A stretch of 64,000 nucleotides of DNA. It comes from Stomorhina lunata. Taxonomy: Eukaryota > Arthropoda > Insecta > Diptera > Rhiniidae. Each line of letters opens with the position of its first letter. The first letter of the stretch is position 1. Position numbers and translations under genes: made by a program. Where the stretch lies: NCBI GenBank assembly GCA_933228675.1, contig OW121741.1, positions 40,906,580 through 40,970,579 of the forward strand, read 5' to 3'. Shown piece by piece: positions 32,963 through 44,868 of the stretch. Under the pieces are notes generated by a model. It was given only the letters and a program-made list of their open reading frames with translations. It was not told where the DNA came from and made no database searches.

Positions 32963-33663
32963 TAGAAACACAATCACGAACACCGACTACAAAAGTCGTT
33001 GGCTGCAATAGTCGCCTTGTAGTCTGCTACTTAATTATTTTTATGACATCAGCTGCATTGAAAACAGCTGATATAGATTTTTGACGTTTGGACCATAAAC
33101 TTTTTTAATTTGTTTTTTAAAATAATGGTTGAAAATTTTTTAAATGCAACAATAAATATTGCTAAAATTGCGCATATTTCATTAATTAATAAATTTAATA
33201 AAATTAAATCAAAATGTCTATAATAGAAGCAACTGCTTATGAATGATGCCAATGTCTCATTTATAAGATGGGCAAAATAACGATTTAAATTTTACCTCCG
33301 ATATCAATGGTTTTCATGTACCTGATGTATATATAAATCAAAAAATTCAAATAGAAATGGAATCACTTATAGTTTGAGAGTTATGAGCTTTTTAAATTTT
33401 AAGAATTATAGGGCATAACTTTAGAAGCTTGTATCCGATTTTAACTTTTTTGGTATCAAACGAAAGCTACTAAAAATAATTTTCAATGTATATTCAATTA
33501 TTCAATATATGATATATATTCTTTCGATTTATAATGGATTAAGAGCCCATATCCTAAAAACTTATTTTTACAACCGAAATTTTTTTTTTAAAATACGCAT
33601 ATCTTAAAACAACATAGATATAAGTATGCTCTTTTAAATTATAGATTTTATACAGGACATACT

Positions 33664-34999
33664 GGACAGTGGGTACCTTTTTTGATGTATAGGTCGAGCA
33701 AGAAGGAACTTTTGGAACCTTTGCCACTAAGAGGGTAAAAACGGCTAAAAAGGGGAAAAAATTGAAAACGCTATATCTCCTAAAGTAATAGGTATAGAAA
33801 CAAAATTAAAATTACGTTTTAAACAGCTATGAAAATAAGCGGACAGGTGTGTGGTACTTTTTTTAAACTATGTCCGATAGGGGGTAAGAAAGGGCGAAAA
33901 TAGTTTTTTGTGGTACTTTTTTAACCCACTCTTATATTTTAAACGAAAGAATATAGAAAGAAACTTTGTACTGCAGTCAATAGATATGGAAGAAATATTG
34001 AACACGTATTTGGTATTCTTTTGATTTTGGGGCCAAAATGGGTAAAAAAGGGATTAAATGGTAACTTAACATCTCAAAAGTAATATTAATAGGAATTATG
34101 TTAACTGAGTTTTAATAAAATGTACCGAATTCAATTGGTACCAAAGAAGTCTGGAACTTTTTGAAAGTAGGGGATAAGAAGTGGAAAAATGAGTAATGTT
34201 ATAACTTTTAAACAAGTGAATGTTTGTATGTATGTTTTTTATAGAATAGTAAACTGTGCATTTGATCATATTATGCTCTTTAGCGAAGATGTTGCGGATA
34301 AGCCGGCGAAGGTTTTTAAGTTGGTAAGACAAATTTCCGTTAGGTGGCGCCACTTAAAATTACTAAAAATTAATTAAATCGTAAACTGTATATTTGATCA
34401 TGCTATGATCTTTAGCAAAGTTGTAGCGCATGAGCCGGCGAAGGTTTTTTAGTTGGTGTGAATAATTTCCGACAGGTGGCGCTACTGAAAATTACTCAAA
34501 GTCAATTTTATCGTAAGCTGTACATTTAATCATGCTATAAGCTTTAGCAAAGTTGTTGCGGATAAGCCGACGAAGGTTTATTAATGGGAATGACCAAAGT
34601 CCAACAGGTGGAGCCACTGAAAATTACTCAAAACGAATTAAATCGTAAACTGTGCATTTGATCATGTTATAATCATTAGCAAAGTTGTTACGCATAAGCA
34701 GACGAAGGTTTCTTAGTTGGTATGAACAACTTCAGGTGGCGCCACTGAAAACTACTCAAAATAAAATAAATCGTAAACTGTGCATTTGATCAGGCTATAA
34801 TATTTAGCAAAGTTGTTGCGCATGAGTCGACGGAGGTTTCTGTTGGTATGACCAATTTACAAAATTTTTTAAAACGAGTTAATCTGTAAACTATGGAAAC
34901 TATGTGTTGATCGGACAAAATAAAATAATTCAAAATTAACTGAATATTTGCACAAATGCTTATCATAAAGCTCCGAGCAAGGCTCGGTCAACCAGGTAC
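33664..34999 (+). mobile_element. Hairpin-ended (Helentron/DINE-like) element, copy 1
   Basis: Begins GGACAGTGGGTACC, continues with a unique ~580 bp, then about five diverged ~130-bp tandem units, and ends with the hairpin CCGAGC-AAG-GCTCGG (34,973-34,987) plus TCAACCAGGTACT. A central minisatellite and a short 3' hairpin without TIRs are the layout of DINE-1/Helentron-type non-autonomous elements. It lies in inverted-repeat copy 2 at a point where copy 1 reads on. The second copy (54,773-58,134) extends further 5'. Confidence 0.6.
34249..34890 (+). repeat. ~130-bp tandem repeat with AGGTGGCGC motifs
   Basis: Units start near 34,249, 34,381, 34,512, 34,644 and 34,771 (TCGTAAACTGTGCATTTGAT core). 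Most units contain the palindrome GTGGCGCCAC or a one-base variant, at about 34,343, 34,474, 34,607 and 34,735. The motif resembles the dipteran CTCF core. Confidence 0.7.
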
Positions 35000-35250
35000 T
35001 ATGATATATATATACTTGATAATAATAATATAATATTTGATAAGTATATTAATTGATTATTTCAATTTCCTTCATCGTAATTATTGCAAATAAAGTTAAG
35101 TGGTTTAAGTCGCTCATTTATTTCAATATTCTATGGTGTAGACAGCACTAAATCTGTTATTGTCGGCTAAAAAAATTATTCCCTTTGAATGCGTGTAATC
35201 TAATTTTGACAGGTTGTAGCCAGTAGCCTGTAGCCGTAATTGTGTTTCTA

Positions 35251-35649
35251 TCATTACACAGTTGATAACTGTCATCTTGTTGAAGCTACAACTGTCAAAT
35301 TATGGATATAGTTTATTAAGAATTCAACAACATGTGAAAATAATAAAATTGTTTTATTTTTTTAGGTTGGACTGACCCTCCCTCCTTGACCTGATATTCC
35401 ACCCGGATTGTGTACAGTATCTCCAACTAGGTTGCTCAGATTACTAGGAGGTTAGAGTAGGAACTGAATACAGTTGCAATCTGGTAGTTGGAAACTCCTT
35501 ACAGACATTTGTATCCTTACAGACATTTGTATTCCATTATACATTATTCCATTAACCCTGAATTGCTGCAGATCTTCCTATTGTAAAACGGACTTGTAAG
35601 ACTTTGGACTGATGAGTGATATAGAGGATATTGGATATCAAGCAACGCT
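35251..35649 (-). mobile_element. RTE-like LINE 5' UTR remnant (35,366-35,495) in unassigned sequence
   Basis: The shared text AACTAGGTTGCTCAG...AGGAGGTTAGAGTAGGAA matches the 5' UTR segments at 2560-2640 and 14,575-14,640. Only about 130 bp remain. The rest of this interval is unassigned. Confidence 0.6.
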
Positions 35650-35800
35650 TCTGATTCCGTGCGAAACTTTGATGGAAAGGCCAAGTAGAGGAAAATCTTT
35701 TAAAGCTTTACCTATGAAATTGGAGAATATGCGCATAAGATCAAAGCGCAGGGAGTTCTAACATATGCTTGGCCTTTGACTGTAACAGGTAGGTAAGTGA
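35650..35800. repeat. Dispersed repeat shared with 19,586-19,740
   Basis: See the copy at 19.6 kb: same blocks around GGCCAAGTAGAGGAAA, AAAGCTTT and TTGACTGTAACAGGT. Confidence 0.6.
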
Positions 35801-35929
35801 GACTTCGGACTAATATACGAATTGCAGATGTAAACAAAGTTCACTCGACATCCACTTGCTGATTCAACATCGGCTGACTGCCGAACTTAACCTATACACT
35901 ACAAAGGAGTAGAAGCTTTGTTGTATATA

Positions 35930-37399
35930 GGTTAGGTTAGGCCGTCAGCCGATGTTACGTCAGCGTCACTTGGGTCCTAGAAACGTTTCCTTTGTGGTAC
36001 CTGCAAGGGATAGACTGGAAAAGAAAAACACAAATAATTACTCCAGGCCATCGGTGATAGGCTTATTCAAGCCAACTGTAGCCCTAATAAATAAGTCTAT
36101 TTTGCTAATGTCAATACTCGCTAGATTAGATATATCATGTAGAAAAAGCTCTTCCAGATATAGATCTCTCTCAAAACTGAAAGAGGGGCAGAGGCAGATA
36201 AGATGAGTTAATATCTTCTCCTCTTCTATGTTGTGACAACTGTCTTCTGTATTCAGCCCAAAAACGCAAAAACCTCTTAATCTTGATATTAGGTTGCGGA
36301 GTCTATGACGAGGTAGAGATTCTAAGCATTTGGAACATTTATTGTTGTAAGTGGGCCATGTTTGCCCGGATATTGAACAAGTGGTTTCAAAGGACCAATT
36401 TTTCTGCGCTGACGCGTAAAAAAATTACCTAATTACTGATTTGCAGATGCTATTCTGACTCAGGAGAGCACCGAATTTAACAAGTTTGTCCGTAGTGGAG
36501 CTACCAGGTATGTTGTTGTGCCTGGGTTTCCAGAAAAGTTCGATATTGCAATGTTCCCCCATCTTGATAAGAGATGCCCGGCATTCGCTGGTGAGAACAG
36601 AACGTTTGGACATTAGATAGGGATTTTATGGTAGCCTGACTGTCGATACAGAAACGAATATCCCTGTCGTATATTCTATGGTATCTTGACCATTTGACTG
36701 CTCTGTGTATGGGCGATATCTCAGATTTAAGAATACTACATTGATCAGGAAGCCTAAAACAAATTTCGTGACTTATAGTGGCATGAAGAAACCCCTCACG
36801 CCTATCTTTGATTTGGAACTGTCCGTGTATACCTCCAAACAACCATCATTAAGGGATTAGGGGTCTCCAGAGATAGTTACAGTAAATGATTTATCAAAGA
36901 GAAGGATGTATATGTAGTAGTCAATGTTGTCAGGGATATTCATGATTTTAGCTAGAAGAGTAAAGTATCCAGTTTGCGAGTGAGACCAGGTTTCGATAGT
37001 GCTGAGACGTACAGTCGAGTTGAGAGCAATTTGTTATGCCATTAGTTCGACTAGAAGCCAGTTAAGCTTGACAAGTAGCTTATTAGATGGTGTAGCTCTC
37101 AAGGCATCAGTAATCATTAGAGCGGACGATCTTAAAATTTTAGTAAAAGAGTCCCTCTAGTTTGCCTTGGGAAATGCAGGCCACCAAACCAGCGCACCAT
37201 GCATTAGAATAAGCTTGACAACCATGTCGAAGAGCCAGAGAGTGTTGATAGGATTAAGTCCCCAGGTTTTGCCTATGGCCCCTCTACATGAGTAGAGTGC
37301 AAAGGATGCTTTGGACAGCCTGAATTGGGTGTTTGGGCTCCAGGATAGTTTTGAGTTCAAAATGACCCCAAGATATTTGGCATGGTCAGTGAACACAAG
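35930..37399 (-). mobile_element. I/LOA-like LINE, 5'-truncated, perfect 12-bp TSD
   Basis: Flanked by TTGTTGTATATA at 35,918-35,929 and 37,400-37,411. On the minus strand it begins in the RT thumb region (37,399) and continues through RNase H to a 3' end CCTAACCTAACC. It is the same family as 9754-11,600 and in better condition. The TSD together with the 5' truncation fixes both boundaries. Confidence 0.85.
36430..37399 (-). pseudogene. RT C-terminus plus RNase H of the I/LOA-like LINE
   Basis: RT end: HAKYLGVILNSKLSW...LSKASFALYSCRGAIGKTWGLNP...ALVWWPAF (37,399-37,160). RNase H: CFRLPDQCSILKSEISPIHRAV with the second-acid region, then FCIDSQATIKSL containing the conserved DSQ (36,770-36,600), then, after a frameshift, NIELFWKPRHNNIPGSSTTDKL (36,550-36,470), a decayed form of the WVPGHxxxxGNExADxLA block. 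Gly-His are altered in the last block and the frame is broken, so it is inactive. Confidence 0.75.
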
Positions 37400-37411
37400 T
37401 TGTTGTATATA

Positions 37412-38579
37412 ACGTCTATAGATTTTATCTAAACTCAAAGTTCGATTTCTCAAATTCACTAAAAAAACTCCTCGACATCTCTGCATTTTACCTTAGAGGA
37501 CTTGCGAAACTATAGTTTAACATACAGGCATAACCATATGAGTTAGCAAAACTCAAAGTTAGAGAATTCATTATTTTTATGAAGCCACCACTAGAATTTC
37601 TGAGACCTGTGCACCTTAAAAAAGATTCCAGGAAAGATGTATGAGAACATTATTACTTCTTGCTATACAAAATATAAACAAACTACGAGTACCAGCAAAG
37701 TTGGAACTTGTAAACCAAAAAGAACTTTCAAGAATTTAGCAATAATTTGTAAAGAAAATACATCTGTTTCTTTTACTATTTCGAGTAATCATACATAAAT
37801 GTTTGCATACAATAGTCCTGGAATGGGTTAGGGTACTGAAGGTGGTTGCAGACTAAAAGTTGAGGCAGTTGAAAAGGTAAAAATGCGAAAGTAAAGTTAT
37901 CCACCACCACTTGCAACTCTCAACTACAGACTGTCATTGAGTCAGTAAATTCTTGATACCTTATATGAGTTCATCTGAATGTCTGTGTTTTGTGTAAGTA
38001 AAATGTTTGTACTTTTATATCGGTTTGTAACTGCGAATGTTCGTGTCTGTGTTCATTTAGTACAGGAGCTTATCACCTGCATAGTGTTGATGCTAACACT
38101 TAAGGTGTGAGTTACTTTTGTGTGTCAGTGTGTTCAAGATAAGTGTATACGTTTGTATGTATAAGTATTTGTATCTAAGCATTTGACTATGTATCTGGGT
38201 AAGTAACATGAAATACATCTAAGCAGCATTTAATATTTTACAATATGAAATTTAATCGGATTAAAATTACATTTATGTGTGTGTAGATTAGGGCAACCCT
38301 TATTTTGGAAAAGTTTGAAATGTTTTACTCTCACTCTCCAAATCAATTTACGTTAACACAAAAATTTGACGCACAAGGTTTTAGATCAATCGATGAAAGC
38401 TAACACGTACCGTCCCGTCCCGCCAATGTTACCGAGCGGGTTTATTTAGAAACTGTAACTGTTGGGATGAAAATTTTATAATATGCCACATAGATGGCGC
38501 CTCAAGTAAGTATACAATTTTGATGTTGTAACAGCTCTAAAATTTACGGGGGATATGTTTGAAGAACTAGGCCAAGCAA
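37412..38579. other. No recognised gene
   Basis: AT-rich with TG-rich patches (38,000-38,200). An isolated ATAGATGGCGCCTC at 38,491-38,504 resembles a CTCF core. No ORF with a domain. Confidence 0.4.
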
Positions 38580-39170
38580 TTCCGCTGTTTCTACTTAATG
38601 AACTCCAAGATTAATGGTTTGCGAAACAGTTTGAAATCTGGGGAAATCATGAGGACTGTGACCACGTACTGGGCATACGTTGACAAGATCTATTGGGGGC
38701 CAAGAGGTTTTAAATATACTGTCCGCCAAATCCTTTACATTTTCTTTAATCAACGATGGGAGGCATCCTAACAAAACATGTGAAGATCTTTCCTTAAATG
38801 CCACAAGGAAGAATACTTGTGTTCCTCAAAACCGGAAGTACCTTTGTTTCCTCCACTGAGTATTAATCAAAGACGCTGATCACATTAAATCTGCTTAATG
38901 TGAGGTAGATGTAGAATAAAAATATCCACCTCTTTAAATTTGCTATCATTGATAACTGCTGCATGTCTTGGAAGAGGGAAGTATAGCCAAACGTGTCAAA
39001 TGCTTTTGAAAGGTATATGTTACTAGGGCCGTCCTGGTTCAAATAGGTTGCGATCTGAGTGTTACTCAATGCCGTGATGGTGCTGTTCATTCATGCAAAA
39101 TTCATGCTAGTAAAAGCAACTGGTAGTCGGCTAGTAAGCGGGGGGAAGAGTAGAACCTCTAGAATTTTTG
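38580..39170 (-). pseudogene. Decayed jockey-like LINE RT fragments
   Basis: Two non-adjacent parts of a LINE protein are joined. At 39,090-38,900 the text ITALSNTQIATYLNQDG...YLSKAFDTFGY..LFQDM resembles the RT block ending in the conserved SKAFDT. At 38,804-38,595 the text DLVNVCPVRGHSPHDFPRF resembles the C-terminal CPxCxxSPHDxxHLF motif of such proteins, with the Cys and His substituted. The whole catalytic region between them is deleted. Confidence 0.55.
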
Positions 39171-40138
39171 CTACTAGTGATAGGAAGGATACTTGTCTGT
39201 GTGATGACCCTTTTCCCCGGTTTTCCAGGTTTTAAATTTGAAATCACTCTACCAGAATTCCAGAATATCAGTCTGTACGTTATTCCGTCTCTCGAAGGTT
39301 TCTCTGGTTATAAAATTTGCCTAATTCTTCCCGATATTCAGGCGTGGAATATAATGAGGCTCCTGGTAGACAAATTCAGGAAAATTTTTAAGAACTCGAC
39401 CGTCCTAGTTGTTTTGGCATAAGCATGATATTAAGTCGGTTCATGGCTTTGCTATGTGGATGGCATCTGCTACCTCAGTCTGCGTATAAGTTGTGGTGTA
39501 TCCGAAATTAGAAAATTATGTAGCTTCTCTCTCGGGGTACTCATCGATTCCGCTTGTCTTTATTGATCGACCTGCTAATATCAAGCTTCAGATAGATCTA
39601 AGATCGTCAGTAAAGAAGGTGGTCTAACCTATTTGTTCCGATAACGAAGCATTTCTTCAGTCTTCCCCAAGAAGCGAGAGACAAAGATCACAATTTATCA
39701 TAGCGCTACTGAAGTCACAAACCAATGAAAACAAAGTCAAAATTTAACGAATTAGGCTTCGAATTGCTTAAGCATCCAGGGTATTCTCCAGATCTTTCTA
39801 CCTTTTCCCATCCTCTGGCTCCAGAGAATGTACGCTAAAATAGAATTTAGATTCATTGAGAATTACTTTGCAGCTTAGGACAAATCCTGGAATAAAAGTA
39901 GTACCGAAGAATTGTTCCACCGATATGAGCCAACGAACTTTTTTGACTAACTCTTGTATTGATTACAGCCAATTTTGAGACCCCGACTTCCAATTTTTAC
40001 ATTTCAAAGTTCTCAAAATAAGGGAAACTCTAATAATGACACATGAAGTTAAAGGAAGAAACTATCGTGTAGATATTTGCATGTGTTTAGATAAGTATAT
40101 GTGAAAGTTATTAAAAAGAAATACGAGGGTTTGTGTGT
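39171..40138. other. No confident feature
   Basis: May continue the LINE remnant on the minus strand, but no conserved block could be identified. The plus-strand frame at 39,168-39,422 has no recognisable domain. Confidence 0.3.
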
Positions 40139-43100
40139 CTAGTTCAGTTCTAGTTCAGTTCTAGTTCAGTTCTAGTTCAGTTCTAGCTCAGTTCTACTTC
40201 AGTTCTAGTTCAGTTCTAGTTCAGTTCTAGTTCAGTTCTAGTTCAGTTCTAGTTCAGTTCTAGTTCAGTTCTAGTTCAGTTCTAGTTCAGTTCTAGTTCA
40301 GTTCTAGTTCAGTTCTAGTTCAGTTCTAGTTCAGTTCTAGTTCAGTTCTAGTTCAGTTCTAGTTCAGTTCTAGTTCAGTTCTAGTTCAGTTCTAGTTCAG
40401 TTCTAGTTCAGTTCTAGTTCAGTTCTAGTTCAGTTCTAGTTCAGTTCTAGTTCAGTTCTAGTTCAGTTCTAGTTCAGTTCTAGTTCAGTTCTAGTTCAGT
40501 TCTAGTTCAGTTCTAGTTCAGTTCTAGTTCAGTTCTAGTTCAGTTCTAGTTCAGTTCTAGTTCAGTTCTAGTTCAGTTCTAGTTCAGTTCTAGTTCAGTT
40601 CTAGTTCAGTTCTAGTTCAGTTCTAGTTCAGTTCTAGTTCAGTTCTAGTTCAGTTCTAGTTCAGTTCTAGTTCAGTTCTAGTTCAGTTCTAGTTCAGTTC
40701 TAGTTCAGTTCTAGTTCAGTTCTAGTTCAGTTCTAGTTCAGTTCTAGTTCAGTTCTAGTTCAGTTCTAGTTCAGTTCTAGTTCAGTTCTAGTTCAGTTCT
40801 AGTTCAGTTCTAGTTCAGTTCTAGTTCAGTTCTAGTTCAGTTCTAGTTCAGTTCTAGTTCAGTTCTAGTTCAGTTCTAGTTCAGTTCTAGTTCAGTTCTA
40901 GTTCAGTTCTAGTTCAGTTCTAGTTCAGTTCTAGTTCAGTTCTAGTTCAGTTCTAGTTCAGTTCTAGTTCAGTTCTAGTTCAGTTCTAGTTCAGTTCTAG
41001 TTCAGTTCTAGTTCAGTTCTAGTTCAGTTCTAGTTCAGTTCTAGTTCAGTTCTAGTTCAGTTCTAGTTCAGTTCTAGTTCAGTTCTAGTTCAGTTCTAGT
41101 TCAGTTCTAGTTCAGTTCTAGTTCAGTTCTAGTTCAGTTCTAGTTCAGTTCTAGTTCAGTTCTAGTTCAGTTCTAGTTCAGTTCTAGTTCAGTTCTAGTT
41201 CAGTTCTAGTTCAGTTCTAGTTCAGTTCTAGTTCAGTTCTAGTTCAGTTCTAGTTCAGTTCTAGTTCAGTTCTAGTTCAGTTCTAGTTCAGTTCTAGTTC
41301 AGTTCTAGTTCAGTTCTAGTTCAGTTCTAGTTCAGTTCTAGTTCAGTTCTAGTTCAGTTCTAGTTCAGTTCTAGTTCAGTTCTAGTTCAGTTCTAGTTCA
41401 GTTCTAGTTCAGTTCTAGTTCAGTTCTAGTTCAGTTCTAGTTCAGTTCTAGTTCAGTTCTAGTTCAGTTCTAGTTCAGTTCTAGTTCAGTTCTAGTTCAG
41501 TTCTAGTTCAGTTCTAGTTCAGTTCTAGTTCAGTTCTAGTTCAGTTCTAGTTCAGTTCTAGTTCAGTTCTAGTTCAGTTCTAGTTCAGTTCTAGTTCAGT
41601 TCTAGTTCAGTTCTAGTTCAGTTCTAGTTCAGTTCTAGTTCAGTTCTAGTTCAGTTCTAGTTCAGTTCTAGTTCAGTTCTAGTTCAGTTCTAGTTCAGTT
41701 CTAGTTCAGTTCTAGTTCAGTTCTAGTTCAGTTCTAGTTCAGTTCTAGTTCAGTTCTAGTTCAGTTCTAGTTCAGTTCTAGTTCAGTTCTAGTTCAGTTC
41801 TAGTTCAGTTCTAGTTCAGTTCTAGTTCAGTTCTAGTTCAGTTCTAGTTCAGTTCTAGTTCAGTTCTAGTTCAGTTCTAGTTCAGTTCTAGTTCAGTTCT
41901 AGTTCAGTTCTAGTTCAGTTCTAGTTCAGTTCTAGTTCAGTTCTAGTTCAGTTCTAGTTCAGTTCTAGTTCAGTTCTAGTTCAGTTCTAGTTCAGTTCTA
42001 GTTCAGTTCTAGTTCAGTTCTAGTTCAGTTCTAGTTCAGTTCTAGTTCAGTTCTAGTTCAGTTCTAGTTCAGTTCTAGTTCAGTTCTAGTTCAGTTCTAG
42101 TTCAGTTCTAGTTCAGTTCTAGTTCAGTTCTAGTTCAGTTCTAGTTCAGTTCTAGTTCAGTTCTAGTTCAGTTCTAGTTCAGTTCTAGTTCAGTTCTAGT
42201 TCAGTTCTAGTTCAGTTCTAGTTCAGTTCTAGTTCAGTTCTAGTTCAGTTCTAGTTCAGTTCTAGTTCAGTTCTAGTTCAGTTCTAGTTCAGTTCTAGTT
42301 CAGTTCTAGTTCAGTTCTAGTTCAGTTCTAGTTCAGTTCTAGTTCAGTTCTAGTTCAGTTCTAGTTCAGTTCTAGTTCAGTTCTAGTTCAGTTCTAGTTC
42401 AGTTCTAGTTCAGTTCTAGTTCAGTTCTAGTTCAGTTCTAGTTCAGTTCTAGTTCAGTTCTAGTTCAGTTCTAGTTCAGTTCTAGTTCAGTTCTAGTTCA
42501 GTTCTAGTTCAGTTCTAGTTCAGTTCTAGTTCAGTTCTAGTTCAGTTCTAGTTCAGTTCTAGTTCAGTTCTAGTTCAGTTCTAGTTCAGTTCTAGTTCAG
42601 TTCTAGTTCAGTTCTAGTTCAGTTCTAGTTCAGTTCTAGTTCAGTTCTAGTTCAGTTCTAGTTCAGTTCTAGTTCAGTTCTAGTTCAGTTCTAGTTCAGT
42701 TCTAGTTCAGTTCTAGTTCAGTTCTAGTTCAGTTCTAGTTCAGTTCTAGTTCAGTTCTAGTTCAGTTCTAGTTCAGTTCTAGTTCAGTTCTAGTTCAGTT
42801 CTAGTTCAGTTCTAGTTCAGTTCTAGTTCAGTTCTAGTTCAGTTCTAGTTCAGTTCTAGTTCAGTTCTAGTTCAGTTCTAGTTCAGTTCTAGTTCAGTTC
42901 TAGTTCAGTTCTAGTTCAGTTCTAGTTCAGTTCTAGTTCAGTTCTAGTTCAGTTCTAGTTCAGTTCTAGTTCAGTTCTAGTTCAGTTCTAGTTCAGTTCT
43001 AGTTCAGTTCTAGTTCAGTTCTAGTTCAGTTCTAGTTCAGTTCTAGTTCAGTTCTAGTTCAGTTCTAGTTCAGTTCTAGTTCAGTTCTAGTTCAGTTCTA

Positions 43101-44868
43101 GTTCAGTTCTAGTTCAGTTCTAGTTCAGTTCTAGTTCAGTTCTAGTTCAGTTCTAGTTCAGTTCTAGTTCAGTTCTAGTTCAGTTCTAGTTCAGTTCTAG
43201 TTCAGTTCTAGTTCAGTTCTAGTTCAGTTCTAGTTCAGTTCTAGTTCAGTTCTAGTTCAGTTCTAGTTCAGTTCTAGTTCAGTTCTAGTTCAGTTCTAGT
43301 TCAGTTCTAGTTCAGTTCTAGTTCAGTTCTAGTTCAGTTCTAGTTCAGTTCTAGTTCAGTTCTAGTTCAGTTCTAGTTCAGTTCTAGTTCAGTTCTAGTT
43401 CAGTTCTAGTTCAGTTCTAGTTCAGTTCTAGTTCAGTTCTAGTTCAGTTCTAGTTCAGTTCTAGTTCAGTTCTAGTTCAGTTCTAGTTCAGTTCTAGTTC
43501 AGTTCTAGTTCAGTTCTAGTTCAGTTCTAGTTCAGTTCTAGTTCAGTTCTAGTTCAGTTCTAGTTCAGTTCTAGTTCAGTTCTAGTTCAGTTCTAGTTCA
43601 GTTCTAGTTCAGTTCTAGTTCAGTTCTAGTTCAGTTCTAGTTCAGTTCTAGTTCAGTTCTAGTTCAGTTCTAGTTCAGTTCTAGTTCAGTTCTAGTTCAG
43701 TTCTAGTTCAGTTCTAGTTCAGTTCTAGTTCAGTTCTAGTTCAGTTCTAGTTCAGTTCTAGTTCAGTTCTAGTTCAGTTCTAGTTCAGTTCTAGTTCAGT
43801 TCTAGTTCAGTTCTAGTTCAGTTCTAGTTCAGTTCTAGTTCAGTTCTAGTTCAGTTCTAGTTCAGTTCTAGTTCAGTTCTAGTTCAGTTCTAGTTCAGTT
43901 CTAGTTCAGTTCTAGTTCAGTTCTAGTTCAGTTCTAGTTCAGTTCTAGTTCAGTTCTAGTTCAGTTCTAGTTCAGTTCTAGTTCAGTTCTAGTTCAGTTC
44001 TAGTTCAGTTCTAGTTCAGTTCTAGTTCAGTTCTAGTTCAGTTCTAGTTCAGTTCTAGTTCAGTTCTAGTTCAGTTCTAGTTCAGTTCTAGTTCAGTTCT
44101 AGTTCAGTTCTAGTTCAGTTCTAGTTCAGTTCTAGTTCAGTTCTAGTTCAGTTCTAGTTCAGTTCTAGTTCAGTTCTAGTTCAGTTCTAGTTCAGTTCTA
44201 GTTCAGTTCTAGTTCAGTTCTAGTTCAGTTCTAGTTCAGTTCTAGTTCAGTTCTAGTTCAGTTCTAGTTCAGTTCTAGTTCAGTTCTAGTTCAGTTCTAG
44301 TTCAGTTCTAGTTCAGTTCTAGTTCAGTTCTAGTTCAGTTCTAGTTCAGTTCTAGTTCAGTTCTAGTTCAGTTCTAGTTCAGTTCTAGTTCAGTTCTAGT
44401 TCAGTTCTAGTTCAGTTCTAGTTCAGTTCTAGTTCAGTTCTAGTTCAGTTCTAGTTCAGTTCTAGTTCAGTTCTAGTTCAGTTCTAGTTCAGTTCTAGTT
44501 CAGTTCTAGTTCAGTTCTAGTTCAGTTCTAGTTCAGTTCTAGTTCAGTTCTAGTTCAGTTCTAGTTCAGTTCTAGTTCAGTTCTAGTTCAGTTCTAGTTC
44601 AGTTCTAGTTCAGTTCTAGTTCAGTTCTAGTTCAGTTCTAGTTCAGTTCTAGTTCAGTTCTAGTTCAGTTCTAGTTCAGTTCTAGTTCAGTTCTAGTTCA
44701 GTTCTAGTTCAGTTCTAGTTCAGTTCTAGTTCAGTTCTAGTTCAGTTCTAGTTCAGTTCTAGTTCAGTTCTAGTTCAGTTCTAGTTCAGTTCTAGTTCAG
44801 TTCTAGTTCAGTTCTAGTTCAGTTCTAGTTCAGTTCTAGTTCAGTTCTAGTTCAGTTCTAGTTCATTT
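40139..44868. repeat. Satellite, 11-bp units, ~430 copies
   Basis: The unit AGTTCAGTTCT is itself AGTTC plus AGTTCT. Apart from two variants near the left edge (CTAGCTCAG at 40,185; CTACTTCAG at 40,196) and decay at the right edge from 44,865, I saw no deviation over about 4.7 kb. Because 11 is not a multiple of three, every frame meets TAG or TGA and none is open. Confidence 0.97.

Larger units (their letters stand above)
32963..35250. mobile_element. Inverted-repeat element, copy 2
   Basis: The ends TAGAAACACAATCACG (32,963-32,978) and, inverted, TAGAAACACAATTACG (35,235-35,250) differ at one base. Internal sequence parallels copy 1, for example CGAACACCGACTACAAAAGT at the left and AATTTGACAGGTTGTAGCC at the right. 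It contains the hairpin-ended element at 33,664-34,999. No TTAA flanks. Confidence 0.65.

Noticed and set aside
40139..44868. Repeat arrays read as a CRISPR array or telomeric DNA
   Set aside because: Units are directly adjacent with no spacers, so none of the three satellites is a CRISPR. The 11-bp unit does not match known insect telomeric repeats, and unique DNA continues on both sides.
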